Source: an uncultured Clostridia bacterium
GTDB taxonomy: Bacteria; Bacillota; Clostridia; TANB77; CAG-508
Length of the DNA stretch: 22,631 bases
Reading direction: 5' to 3'
Assembly: GCA_948664205.1 (NCBI GenBank)
Contig: CAPNDH010000021.1
Location: 1-22,631 of the forward strand
Shown here: one piece after another, positions 7,112 to 14,656 of the stretch
How positions within the stretch are numbered: the stretch's first letter is position 1
Layout of the letters: the number at the start of each line of letters is the position of its first letter
Translations under genes and position numbers: made by a program
Notes under the pieces: model-generated
What the model saw: the letters and a program-made list of their open reading frames with translations, nothing else
What the model was told of the DNA's origin: nothing
The model's database searches: none

Positions 7112-8456
7112 ATGTTAAAAAAAGTATTAATAGCAAACCGTGGTGAAATTGCTGTAAGAATTATTAGAGCATGTAGAGAACTTGGCATTTCTACGGTTAG
7201 TGTTTATTCTGAAGTTGATAAAGATTCACTTCATGTTAAATTAGCTGATGAAGCTGTTTGTATAGGCCCTGCAAGTCCTAGCAAAAGTTATTTAAATATA
7301 AAAAATATATTAGAAGCTGCATGCTTAACTGGAGCAGATAGCATTCATCCGGGTTTTGGTTTTTTATCTGAAAATAGTCATTTTGCAAAAATGTGTGAAG
7401 AAATTGGTATTAAGTTTATAGGTCCTTCTTATAAAATGATAGAACTAATGGGAAATAAATCTAAAGCTAAGGAAACAATGAAGAACAGTGGAGTTCCCGT
7501 TGTTTTAGGCTCAGATGGAGTTGTAGAAAGTTTAGAAGAAACTAAGAAAATTGCAAAAAATATAGGATATCCAGTTATATTAAAGGCTTCAAGTGGAGGT
7601 GGAGGTAAGGGAATAAGAATTGCCTACTCTGAAGAAGAATTAATAAAAGAATATAATATAGTAAAAAATGAAGCAAAAATTTCTTTTAATGATGATAGTT
7701 TATACATAGAGAAATATATTGAAAATCCACGCCATATAGAAATTCAAATAATGGCAGATGAACACGGAAATGTAGTACATTTAGGTGAAAGAGATTGCAC
7801 AGTTCAAAGAAAAAATCAAAAGATATTAGAAGAAACACCATCAAGCTTTATTGATGATAAGTTAAGAAAGAAAATGGGGAAAATAGCTGTAAATGCAATA
7901 AAAGAAATAGGTTATACAAATTTGGGTACAATAGAATTTTTAGTAGACAAAAATAAGGATTTTTACTTCATGGAAACAAATACAAGAGTCCAAGTTGAAC
8001 ACCCAGTGACTGAAATGTATACGGGAATAGATATAATAAAAGAACAAATAAAAATTGCAAGTGGAGAGACTTTAAGTTTTTCACAAAAAGACATTAAATT
8101 TAATGGACATAGTATGGAATGCAGAATAAATGCAGAAAATCCAAGTAAAAATTTTAGGCCATGTCCTCGGAAAAATAACAGGACTTCATTTGCCAGGTGG
8201 AAATAAAATAAGAGTAGATACATGTGTGTATACAGACTATGTTATTCCTCAAAATTATGATTCCATGATAGCTAAAGTAATTGTTCATGGAAAAAATAGA
8301 GAAGAATCTATTGCAAAAATGAAGAGTGCATTAAGGGAGTTTGTAATTGAGGGAATTGATACTAATATTGAGTTTTTAGATAAGATTTTGAGTAATGAGA
8401 ATTTTATAAATAATAATTATGATACATCTTTTATTCAAAAAGAATTTAAAATATAG
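7112..8456 (+). CDS. accC: Biotin carboxylase subunit of acetyl-CoA carboxylase, split by a +1 shift at a CGG codon
   Basis: It carboxylates AccB biotin with ATP and bicarbonate. The first frame gives 352 normal residues: LIANRGEIAVRIIRACRELG, the ATP-grasp loop KASSGGGGKGIRI, ERDCTVQRKNQKILEETP, and METNTRVQVEHPVTEMYTG. At 8168-8170 the frame meets CGG and then reads 11 unrelated residues to a TAA. Skipping C8168 gives GKITGLHLPGGNKIRVDT and a normal C-terminal domain ending at 8456. The total of 447 aa matches the family (about 449). Ribosome site AAAGGAG precedes the ATG. Without the shift the protein would lack its C-terminal domain and part of the active site. It is either a programmed or tolerated frameshift, a pseudogene, or a sequence error; the matching sites in three other genes favour the first. 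Confidence 0.93.
8168..8170 (+). other. Putative CGG-directed +1 frameshift site in accC
   Basis: The frame reads CCT CGG AAA; the family sequence requires CCT then GGA AAA ATA (P-GKI). The extra C sits before the conserved Gly codon GGA. The preceding P-site codon is Pro CCT. Codon 353. Confidence 0.8.
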
Positions 8457-8730
8457 TAAATAATATGTTAAATTAGTTGCTCCCGGGAGAATCTATTTTT
8501 AATTTATGCTCGAGTTTCCCCTTAAGAAACAGTAATAAGGCTAACGCCTTTAACAGTTCTTGGGCGGTCTTATGCCAAAGCCTCGCTTTTAATTAAAAAT
8601 AGAAACCTCCTTCGCGCTACTCTATATGTTAAAGTTACTACTATTTTAAGACATTTTAAATGTGCTATTAGAAGAATTGAAGCGATAGAAGATATTTATT
8701 TAATTATTATAATATGGAAAGGAAAAAATA
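8457..8730. repeat. Large imperfect palindromic element between accC and accD (element 1)
   Basis: TCTATTTTTAATT (8492-8504) is the exact reverse complement of AATTAAAAATAGA (8591-8603), with a GC-richer centre that can fold further. The right flank holds GCTACTCTATA (8616-8626), an 11-mer that recurs in the palindromic element at 17850-17931. The gap (274 bases) contains no gene; the last part supplies the accD ribosome site. Confidence 0.6.
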
Positions 8731-9576
8731 ATGGTAGTCGATAAAATTAGAAAAATTTCAAATTCAGAAAATAAAATAAATAAGAACACAGAAGCATCCG
8801 ATAAATTAGTTGGTAAGTGGGTTAAATGCGATTCTTGTAAAGAGATTTTATATAAAGAAGATGTTAAAAATAATTTTAGTGTATGCCCAAACTGTGGTAA
8901 ACATTTTAGGCTATCAGCTAGAAGAAGAATTACACAAGTTATAGATGAAGGTACATTTTGTGAAATAAATGATAATATGCAAACTTTGGACCCATTAAAT
9001 TTTAGTGGCTATGTAGATAAAATAAAATTGTTACAAGAAAAAACCAATATTCAAGAAGCGATACAAACAGGAATTGGCAAAATACAAGGAATAGATGTTG
9101 CAATAGGAGTAATGGATGGCAATTTTATGATGGGAAGTATGGGAAGTGTTGTAGGTGAAAAGATAGCTTGTTTAATAGAAGAAGCAATAGTAAAAAAACT
9201 TCCACTTATTCTATTTTGTGTGTCTGGTGGAGCTAGAATGCAAGAAGGAATTGTATCATTAATGCAAATGGCAAAAACTTCAAACAGTTTAGCAAAGTTA
9301 AATGAAGCAGGACTTCTATACATATCAGTTTTTACAGACCCAACAACAGGTGGAGTAACAGCAAGCTTTGCAATGTTAGGAGATATAATAATAGCCGAAC
9401 CAGATGCATTAATAGGTTTTGCAGGCCCTAGAGTAATAGAACAAACAATGAAACAAAGCTTGCCAGAAGGTTTTCAAAAATCAGAATTTTTGTTGGAACA
9501 TGGGTTTATTGATATGATTGTTGAAAGAAAAGATATGAAAAGTACATTAGCACAGATATTGAGAATGCATAAATAA
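8731..9576 (+). CDS. accD: Acetyl-CoA carboxylase carboxyltransferase beta subunit
   Basis: With AccA it moves the carboxyl group from biotin to acetyl-CoA, giving malonyl-CoA. It is 281 aa. The N-terminal zinc ribbon is complete: WVKCDSC at about residues 30-36 and VCPNCGKHF at about 51-59, four cysteines. The crotonase-fold core carries GVMDGNFMMGSMGSVVGEK, VSGGARMQEG and TDPTTGGVTASFAMLGD. The ATG follows GGAAAGGA. Only 12 bases separate it from accA, so the two carboxyltransferase subunits are surely co-translated. Unlike its partner accA, it has no in-frame CGG and no frame break. Confidence 0.96.
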   Translation: MVVDKIRKISNSENKINKNTEASDKLVGKWVKCDSCKEILYKEDVKNNFSVCPNCGKHFRLSARRRITQVIDEGTFCEINDNMQTLDPLNFSGYVDKIKLLQEKTNIQEAIQTGIGKIQGIDVAIGVMDGNFMMGSMGSVVGEKIACLIEEAIVKKLPLILFCVSGGARMQEGIVSLMQMAKTSNSLAKLNEAGLLYISVFTDPTTGGVTASFAMLGDIIIAEPDALIGFAGPRVIEQTMKQSLPEGFQKSEFLLEHGFIDMIVERKDMKSTLAQILRMHK

Positions 9577-9588
9577 AGGAGAAAATAA

Positions 9589-10408
9589 ATGAAAGCAAAA
9601 AAAAAGTCTGCTTGGGATAAAGTTTTAATAGCAAGAGAAACTACTAGACCCAAAGCATTAGATTATATAGAAAATATATTTGAAAACTTTATAGAATTTC
9701 ATGGTGATAGATTATATAGCGATGATAAAGCTATAATAGGTGGAATTGCTAAAATAGATGACATACCTGTAACAGTAATAGGTGAACAAAAAGGTAAAAC
9801 TACTAAAGAAAATATGGAAAGAAACTTTGGAATGCCAAATCCAGATGGATATAGAAAAGCATTAAGGTTAATGAAACAAGCAGAAAAGTTTAATAGGCCA
9901 ATTATAACATTTATAGATACACCAGGAGCATATCCAGGAATAGGTGCAGAAGAGAGAGGACAACGGAGAAGCAATTGCAAGAAATCTATTAGAAATGTGT
10001 AGGCTAAAAGTTCCTACAATATGTATTGTAATAGGAGAAGGTTCTAGTGGAGGAGCTTTAGCTATAGGAATAGGAGATAAAATATTAATGTTAGAAAATG
10101 CAATATATTCAGTGTTATCTCCTGAAGGATTTGCTAGTATTTTATATAAAGATTCAAATAAATTTAGCGAAGCTGCTGAACAAATGAAAATAACAGCGAA
10201 AGATTTAAAAGAACTAGAAATAATAGATGAAATAATAAAAGAGACACAAGGTGGAGCTCAAAACAATGAAAAACAAACTTATAGTAATGTTAAAAAAAGT
10301 ATAATAAAACATCTAAAAGCCTTAAAAAAGCTAAATACTGATACTTTACTAGAACAAAGATATCAAAAATTTAGAACAATTGGTCAGAAGTATGTAAAAT
10401 TTGATTAG
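9589..10408 (+). CDS. accA: Acetyl-CoA carboxylase carboxyltransferase alpha subunit, split by a +1 shift at a CGG codon
   Basis: It is the partner of AccD in the carboxyltransferase. The first frame gives 125 normal residues, including LDYIENIFENFIEFHGDR, GEQKGK and TPGAYPGIGAEERGQ. At 9964-9966 it meets CGG, after which the frame runs 11 residues to a TAG. Skipping C9964 gives GEAIARNLLEM and then IVIGEGSSGGALAIGIGDKI and the usual C-terminal region to 10408. The total of 272 aa is normal for Bacillota AccA. The break is inside the acetyl-CoA-binding core, so the 137-aa unshifted product should be inactive. The gene has AAAGGAG before its ATG and follows accD by 12 bases. Confidence 0.93.
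9964..9966 (+). other. Putative CGG-directed +1 frameshift site in accA
   Basis: The frame reads CAA CGG AGA; the family sequence requires CAA then GGA GAA GCA (Q-GEA). The extra C precedes a conserved Gly GGA codon. P-site codon is Gln CAA. Codon 126. Confidence 0.8.
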
Positions 10409-10461
10409 GATGATATATAATTTAAATAATTACATATACAACGTAAGGAGGAAATATAAAA

Positions 10462-11232
10462 ATGTTATTAGAAGGAAAAAAAGTAATTATAATGGGAATA
10501 AGAAACAAATGGAGTATAGCATGGGGTGCTGCAATGTCTGCTTATGAAAATGGAGCAGAGGTAATATTTACATATAATAATTTAGAAAATAAGGATAAAA
10601 TAGAAGCATTAATTTCAGAAATTCCTAATTCAAAAGCATATTCTTGTGATGCTTCAAATGATGAGAGTATAGAAAGATGTTTAGAAAAAATTAAAAATAA
10701 TCATGGTAAAGTTGATGGAATATTACATAGTATAGCACATGCCAATATAGACGATTTGAGAAATGATTTTATTTTAACAAGTAGAGATGGCTTTGCACAT
10801 GCTTCTGATGTAAGTGCATATTCATTAATAGCAATTTCAAGAATTGCAAAGCAAAAGGAGCTATTAAGTGAAAATGCAAGCATAGTGGCATTAACATATT
10901 ATGGTTCTGAAAAATCAGTAGAAGGATATAATGTAATGGGAGTAGCAAAAGCAGCATTAGAAACAAGTATAAAATATTTAGCAAAAGATTTAGGAAAAGA
11001 TGGAGTAAGAATTAATGCAATATCTGCAGGTCCTATAAAAACATTATCAGCTAAAGGTATAAAAGATTTTAGTACTATATTAGACATAGTAGAAGAAAAA
11101 GCACCATTACATAAAAATGTAACTACAAAAGATGTAGGAGATACTGTAAGCTTTTTGTTTAGTAATATGTCAAATGCAATTACAGGAGAAGTTATTCATG
11201 TAGATAATGGATTTTCTACAGTTGGTGTGTAA
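10462..11232 (+). CDS. fabI: Enoyl-ACP reductase (NADH), FabI type
   Basis: It performs the last reduction of each elongation cycle. It is 256 aa, an atypical short-chain dehydrogenase. The N-terminus has GIRNKWSIAWG (FabI GIxxxxSIAxG cofactor motif), then LHSIAHAN. The active-site pair is in YNVMGVAKAALE, Tyr-x6-Lys, preceded by ALTYYGSE; NAISAGPIKTLSAKGI follows. Many clostridia use the flavin enzyme FabK, with its gene early in the fab cluster; here FabI sits after accA and no fabK is present in the window. AAGGAGG precedes the ATG. Identity is secure. Confidence 0.95.
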   Translation: MLLEGKKVIIMGIRNKWSIAWGAAMSAYENGAEVIFTYNNLENKDKIEALISEIPNSKAYSCDASNDESIERCLEKIKNNHGKVDGILHSIAHANIDDLRNDFILTSRDGFAHASDVSAYSLIAISRIAKQKELLSENASIVALTYYGSEKSVEGYNVMGVAKAALETSIKYLAKDLGKDGVRINAISAGPIKTLSAKGIKDFSTILDIVEEKAPLHKNVTTKDVGDTVSFLFSNMSNAITGEVIHVDNGFSTVGV

Positions 11233-11263
11233 TGTAATAGTGAAAATTACAAATTTTTAATTT

Positions 11264-11322
11264 AATGTAGGGCACCGTTTGTGGGAATACCACGTAGGAA
11301 CTAATACCACTGTGCCCAAAAT
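11264..11322. repeat. TGTAGGG-type palindromic repeat between fabI and the ACP gene
   Basis: It starts AATGTAGGGCAC (11264-11275) and closes GTGCCCAAAATT (11312-11323), so the ends pair. The centre has GGAATACC and later ATACCAC, like the copy at 5574-5638. Confidence 0.6.
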
Positions 11323-11384
11323 TCAGTGAATAATGAATATTGAATAGTAGAAAACTTAAAAGAGTTTTTAAGGAGGTGAAAAAG

Positions 11385-11618
11385 GTGGAAGAAATATTTG
11401 AAGAAGTAAAAAGTATTATTGTAGAACAATTAGGTATAGAGGAAGAAAAAGTAACAATGGAGGCCTCTTTTATAGATGACCTAGGAGCAGATTCACTAGA
11501 TATAGTTGAATTAGTAATGGCTTTAGAAGAAAAATATGATACTGAAATAGCAGATGAAGTAGCAGAAAAAATGACTACTGTTAAAGATGTTGTAGAATAC
11601 ATATCTAATAACAAATAG
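11385..11618 (+). CDS. acpP: Acyl carrier protein
   Basis: It carries the growing acyl chain on phosphopantetheine. The GTG at 11385 is chosen because AAGGAGG ends 8 bases before it; the frame extends upstream without a site. This gives 77 aa, the standard ACP length. The modification motif is DDLGADSLDIVELV with the phosphopantetheine Ser, and the sequence is acidic and four-helix-like throughout. It ends the fatty-acid cluster and is followed by a strong terminator. Confidence 0.96.
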   Translation: MEEIFEEVKSIIVEQLGIEEEKVTMEASFIDDLGADSLDIVELVMALEEKYDTEIADEVAEKMTTVKDVVEYISNNK

Positions 11619-11622
11619 TAAG

Positions 11623-11649
11623 AAAATCGTCAATATTGGCGATTTTTTT
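11623..11649 (+). terminator. Rho-independent terminator ending the fatty-acid cluster
   Basis: AAAATCGTCAA pairs with TTGGCGATTTT (one G-T pair) around a 2-base loop as drawn, followed by a T run. It starts 5 bases after the ACP stop. Confidence 0.9.
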
Positions 11650-11785
11650 ATTATAGCAAAGTACTATATTTTGAGTTGGGTTGTAGAGAGCAAGCATTAA
11701 CCGCCCATGTAAAGCCTTTTTGTTGTATATAATCCTATTTGTTAATAATGTATTTATAAAAACGAACATTTTTTTGAAAAAACTA

Positions 11786-11814
11786 TTGACAAAGAATATA
11801 TGTTCGTATATAAT
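11786..11814 (+). promoter_or_regulatory. Promoter with a LexA (SOS) box in its spacer
   Basis: -35 TTGACA (11786-11791), 17-base spacer, -10 TATAAT (11809-11814). The spacer contains AGAATATATGTTCG (11793-11806), close to the Bacillus/Clostridium SOS box CGAACATATGTTCG. Further half-sites are ACGAAC (11762-11767) upstream and GTTCGT (about 11836-11841) downstream. LexA bound here would block RNA polymerase directly. Confidence 0.75.
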
Positions 11815-11862
11815 AAATTTGTAAAACAAAATATTGTTCGTATAAATGGGAGGTATATAATA

Positions 11863-12165
11863 ATGATAATAATAAATAAAAAGAAATTTACAAGGTCAAT
11901 GCTTACACTAATAATAGGGTTTATAATAATACTATTATATTTTACAAACATTTCATTTTCAAAAACAGAGTTAGAAACTAAAACAATATTTGTCTCAAAT
12001 GGAGATACATTATGGGTAATAGCAGAAAATGAACAATTAAATAATAAATATTATGAAGGAAAAAAAGTCCAAGAAATAATATATGATATAAAAAATACAA
12101 ATAATTTAGATGATAGTTATTTATATGAAGGTCAAAAATTAGAAATTTTAAGTTATAAAGAGTAG
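11863..12165 (+). CDS. yneA: YneA-like SOS cell-division inhibitor with one membrane segment and a LysM domain
   Basis: YneA halts septation during DNA damage in Bacillus. The ATG at 11863 follows GGGAGG with normal spacing; the frame reaches back to 11800, into the promoter, so the longer form is not real. The 100-aa protein has a short basic N-terminus, one hydrophobic segment at about residues 11-31 (LTLIIGFIIILLYF) and an extracellular LysM-like domain. The domain begins VSNGDTLWVIAEN and ends YLYEGQKLEIL. Size, topology and the SOS box in its promoter together match YneA. In Bacillus it is next to lexA; lexA is not visible here. Call based on architecture and regulation, not on strong sequence identity. 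Confidence 0.75.
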   Translation: MIIINKKKFTRSMLTLIIGFIIILLYFTNISFSKTELETKTIFVSNGDTLWVIAENEQLNNKYYEGKKVQEIIYDIKNTNNLDDSYLYEGQKLEILSYKE

Positions 12166-12215
12166 CTTTATTTTATCAATACAATTTTTATCTTTAAGAT
12201 TATTCTGCAAAACCG

Positions 12216-12244
12216 TTGACATACATAGTATTTTATGATATTAT
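12216..12244 (+). promoter_or_regulatory. Strong promoter of a putative small RNA
   Basis: Exact consensus -35 TTGACA (12216-12221), 17-base spacer, -10 TATTAT (12239-12244). No reading frame with a ribosome site follows, so it points to a noncoding transcript starting near 12251. Confidence 0.65.
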
Positions 12245-12250
12245 TATTTT

Positions 12251-12384
12251 GCTGTAGCGGTAGTATTGAGGTTCGAGTCCTCCACAGTTTTGTCGATTAT
12301 CACAACTGTGAATGAGTATTTGCTTTGATATAAATGCTCAATTATACTATGAGAATGCACTTGATTTTGGTCAAGTGTATTTTT
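12251..12384 (+). ncRNA. Putative structured small RNA of about 134 nt, family unknown
   Basis: It is bounded by a consensus promoter and a terminator, and I find no coding frame with a ribosome site. Possible folding in order: GCTGT…ACAGT enclosing a T-arm-like hairpin GAGG-TTCGAGT-CCTC (about 12268-12282); alternatively CACAGTT pairing with AACTGTG (12283-12310 region); then GAGTATTT with AAATGCTC (8 pairs); then the terminator. The T-arm-like loop and a D-loop-like GCGGTAG recall a tRNA, but there is no anticodon arm and no intact acceptor stem. It does not match what I know of 6S RNA, SRP RNA, tmRNA or RNase P RNA. Confidence 0.45.
12358..12384 (+). terminator. Terminator of the putative small RNA
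   Basis: CACTTGA (12358-12364) pairs with TCAAGTG (12371-12377), loop TTTTGG, followed by TATTTTT. Confidence 0.75.
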
Positions 12385-12392
12385 CATTCTAT

Positions 12393-12424
12393 AAAAAAAT
12401 ATAGTCACTCAAATGGCGACCATA
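12393..12424 (-). terminator. Terminator of the recombinase gene
   Basis: On the minus strand TATGGTCGC pairs with GTGACTATA (9 pairs, two G-T) around CATTTGA, followed by a T7 run. Confidence 0.75.
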
Positions 12425-12459
12425 ATAACTAAATATATATAAATATATATATAACTAAT

Positions 12460-13431
12460 CTAAAAATTTAATGGATTACTTTCAACTGCATTTCTAACTT
12501 GCTCATTAGCAACATGAGTATAAATTTCTGTTGTAGAAATACTAGCATGTCCTAGAAGTTCTTGAAGAGCTCTAATATCAACTTGTCCATATTGATACAT
12601 TAAAGTTGCTGCAGTATGCCTTAATTTATGTGTAGAATATTTTGTACTATCTAAACCTGCTTGTCTAAGTTCTTTTTCAACTATATGTTGAACAGTTCTT
12701 CTAGAAATTCTTTCTTTGCGTTCACTTAAAAATAGAGCATCTTTAGATTTATAATCAATTCCTTCTTTAGGTCTAATTTCTAAATATTCTTTAATAGCTT
12801 GCATACATGCATTATTAAGATATATAGTTCTTTCTTTGTTACCTTTACCAATAACAGTCATCTTAGCATCATCAAATTTAATATCTTTTATATTAATGCT
12901 AACAAGTTCTGCAAGACGCATACCACAGTTTAAAAATAAAGTAATAATAGCAAAATCTCTCACAGCATTTCTATTATCTTCATTTGCTGTTATTTCTAAT
13001 AATTTTTGGCTATCTTCTAGGCTTAAATACTTAGGCATACGTTTATCTTGTTTAGGTGTCTCCAAGTTTTGAGCAGGGTTAACATCAATTAATTTTTCTT
13101 TTACTGCTAAATATTTGAAAAACACACGGATAGTAGATATTTTTCTTGCACGAGTAGAAGCCTTACTATGGTTATTTACAGCTATATATGATATAAAAGA
13201 ATGGATATCTTCTAATGTAATTTTTCTTAAAGTATCAATATCAAAGTCATTTATAGTAATTTTATTAAAATCTGTTTCATCAGTTAGTTTAAAATGAACT
13301 TTCATATATTTAAAAAACATAGCAAGGTCATAATTATATTCTTTAATAGAGTTAGGGGACTTATTTAAAATTGTAATAGAATAATCTAAAAAAGAATTTA
13401 TAAATTCTGGGTTATCTTCACGATTTATCAT
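12460..13431 (-). CDS. xerD: Tyrosine recombinase of the XerC/XerD type
   Basis: Family role: site-specific recombination, typically resolving chromosome dimers at dif. The ATG at 13431 follows GGAGAG with 8-base spacing; an in-frame GTG further up overlaps that site. It is 323 aa: an N-terminal SAM-like core-binding domain (about residues 5-110) and a C-terminal catalytic domain. Catalytic residues are all visible: Arg in NCGMRLAELVSI, Lys in GKGNKERTIYL, HKLRH, His in LLGHASISTTEIYTH and the Tyr nucleophile in that same stretch. Length fits Xer rather than phage integrases, and no phage genes are nearby. No convincing dif site was found in the window. It could be XerC, XerD or a single-recombinase version. 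Confidence 0.88.
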   Translation of the reverse strand: MINREDNPEFINSFLDYSITILNKSPNSIKEYNYDLAMFFKYMKVHFKLTDETDFNKITINDFDIDTLRKITLEDIHSFISYIAVNNHSKASTRARKISTIRVFFKYLAVKEKLIDVNPAQNLETPKQDKRMPKYLSLEDSQKLLEITANEDNRNAVRDFAIITLFLNCGMRLAELVSINIKDIKFDDAKMTVIGKGNKERTIYLNNACMQAIKEYLEIRPKEGIDYKSKDALFLSERKERISRRTVQHIVEKELRQAGLDSTKYSTHKLRHTAATLMYQYGQVDIRALQELLGHASISTTEIYTHVANEQVRNAVESNPLNF

Positions 13432-13774
13432 AATATACACTCTCCATATATAATTTATTTTATAAAGTAATTATATAATAACTATAAGATAAAGGGAATA
13501 GTTTTTAAAAAATTTTGTGCAATCTTCTATTTTTAAATTACATAATATGAAGAGAATAGGGGAATATGCTAATTTCGTAATTGTAAATTAAAATAGATAA
13601 TATTTATTTGTACAAAACTTTTATAATAGACACAAAAATTATACATATTTATTGAAAATGTATAAAATTTGTTATAAATGTTTATAAATAGATTTTTACA
13701 TTATAATCTTATAATTTTTTGTATAATTATTATATAAATTTAGATTATTGATCTGCAATATATTTTTATATTAT

Positions 13775-13807
13775 GAAGCTCTAAAATCAAATTTAAGACA
13801 TTTTTAT
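13775..13807 (+). repeat. 33-base degenerate direct repeat, copy 1
   Basis: It begins GAAGCTCTAAAATC and continues with TTTAAG and TTTTTAT. It is the most diverged of three copies; the others are at 13938 and 14131. Confidence 0.5.
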
Positions 13808-13937
13808 ATTTTATTAGGCAAGTTACATGTTTTAAATTTGATGAGCATATAACAAAATCTAATCTTTATAATATAATTTTAGTAAAATGCTGATTTTTAG
13901 CCAGATATATAATGTGCTGAAAAATGGCTAAAAAAAC

Positions 13938-13970
13938 GAGCCACGAGAATCGATTTTAAGCCGTTTTTAT
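13938..13970 (+). repeat. 33-base degenerate direct repeat, copy 2
   Basis: It shares AGAATCGATTTTAAG with copy 3 exactly, and the TTTTTAT end with copy 1. Confidence 0.55.
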
Positions 13971-14130
13971 AAAATAGACATATAGTTCGTTGTCTATAAA
14001 ATCAAGCAAAATATTGAAATATAAGGATTTAGGAAATTTTGATAAAATAATCTAAAGTTATATAAATTTTTTTAAATTTATGAGGTTACAATAATGAAAA
14101 AAAATCCAACCAGGAATAATCAAAAATAAT

Positions 14131-14163
14131 GAAGCTCCAGAATCGATTTTAAGGCGATTTAAT
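14131..14163 (+). repeat. 33-base degenerate direct repeat, copy 3
   Basis: It begins GAAGCTCCAGAATCGATT, thus sharing its left end with copy 1 and its centre with copy 2. Confidence 0.55.
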
Positions 14164-14467
14164 TAAAAAGTAGTATAGTTTTGTTGTAATAATAAGCTGA
14201 AATAGGCGTAATGGCAAGGAATAGCAGAATTTCAAGAGTAGGATTATATTCGTATAGTTCTATTTTTGATCCTATCTCGTTTTGCACAAAAGTTTCATTT
14301 TGTGCAATGTTATGTAATATAACTTTGCTAAACTCTTTGATTTTGTGCAATGTAATATTTCTATTTTTAATAGAGTATCTTATATACTCCCTTCTATTTA
14401 AATTTATATAAATTATCTAATAATCTAATAATTGCAATATTAATATATAATATATTTAAAATTATTT

Positions 14468-14530
14468 TTAAATAATTTGACCATCTAGTAACTTAATTTC
14501 TTTAGGTATTATATTATTAGTATCAAACAT
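14468..14530 (-). CDS. 20-aa micropeptide or remnant of a decayed gene
   Basis: The ATG at 14530 follows AGAAGGAGGAAGGGTA, as strong a ribosome site as any in the window. It reads MFDTNNIIPKEIKLLDGQII and then stops at TAA. A promoter (TCGACA, 17 bases, TATAAT on the minus strand, 14582-14554) lies directly upstream, its -35 inside the palindrome at 14577-14610. The sequence looks like the start of a longer protein, so a truncated gene is as likely as a true micropeptide. Confidence 0.4.
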   Translation of the reverse strand: MFDTNNIIPKEIKLLDGQII

Positions 14531-14576
14531 TACCCTTCCTCCTTCTATTTAATATTATAATGTAATTATGTTTACT

Positions 14577-14610
14577 TGTCGACTAATTAATATTTATTAA
14601 TTAGTCGACA
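14577..14610. promoter_or_regulatory. Perfect 14-bp-armed palindrome between divergent promoters, probable operator
   Basis: TGTCGACTAATTAA, centre TATTTA, then its exact reverse complement. TGTCGA-type -35 sequences lie in it or beside it: the leftward -35 (14577-14582) is inside the left arm. It has the layout of an autoregulated divergent operator. A related half, TTCGACA, follows at 14614-14620. Confidence 0.6.
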
Positions 14611-14626
14611 CAATTCGACAAACTTT

Positions 14627-14656
14627 TTGAACAGATAATATTATAATATATATAAT
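14627..14656 (+). promoter_or_regulatory. Promoter of the small membrane protein
   Basis: -35 TTGAAC (14627-14632), 18-base spacer, -10 TATAAT (14651-14656), just right of the palindrome. Confidence 0.5.

Noticed and set aside
10462..11232. FabL or a second FabG instead of FabI
   Set aside because: The GIRNKWSIAWG start and Tyr-x6-Lys pair are FabI features; FabG uses TGGxxGIG and Tyr-x3-Lys.
12210..12290. A complete tRNA gene around the T-arm-like hairpin
   Set aside because: AAACCGT/ACAGTTT gives only a weak acceptor stem, and no D arm or anticodon arm can be drawn in between.
12460..13431. Phage or element integrase marking an integrated island
   Set aside because: Length and motifs fit Xer, no other phage or element genes are near, and no flanking att duplication was seen.
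13540..13570. A dif site near the recombinase gene (TTACATAATATGAAG)
   Set aside because: One arm resembles the Bacillus dif half-site, but the other arm does not match.
13775..14163. CRISPR array
   Set aside because: Only three degenerate copies with spacing of 130-160 bases between them and no cas genes.
14159..14350. A 63-aa reverse-strand protein
   Set aside because: It starts at a TTG with no ribosome site and runs through repeat sequence.
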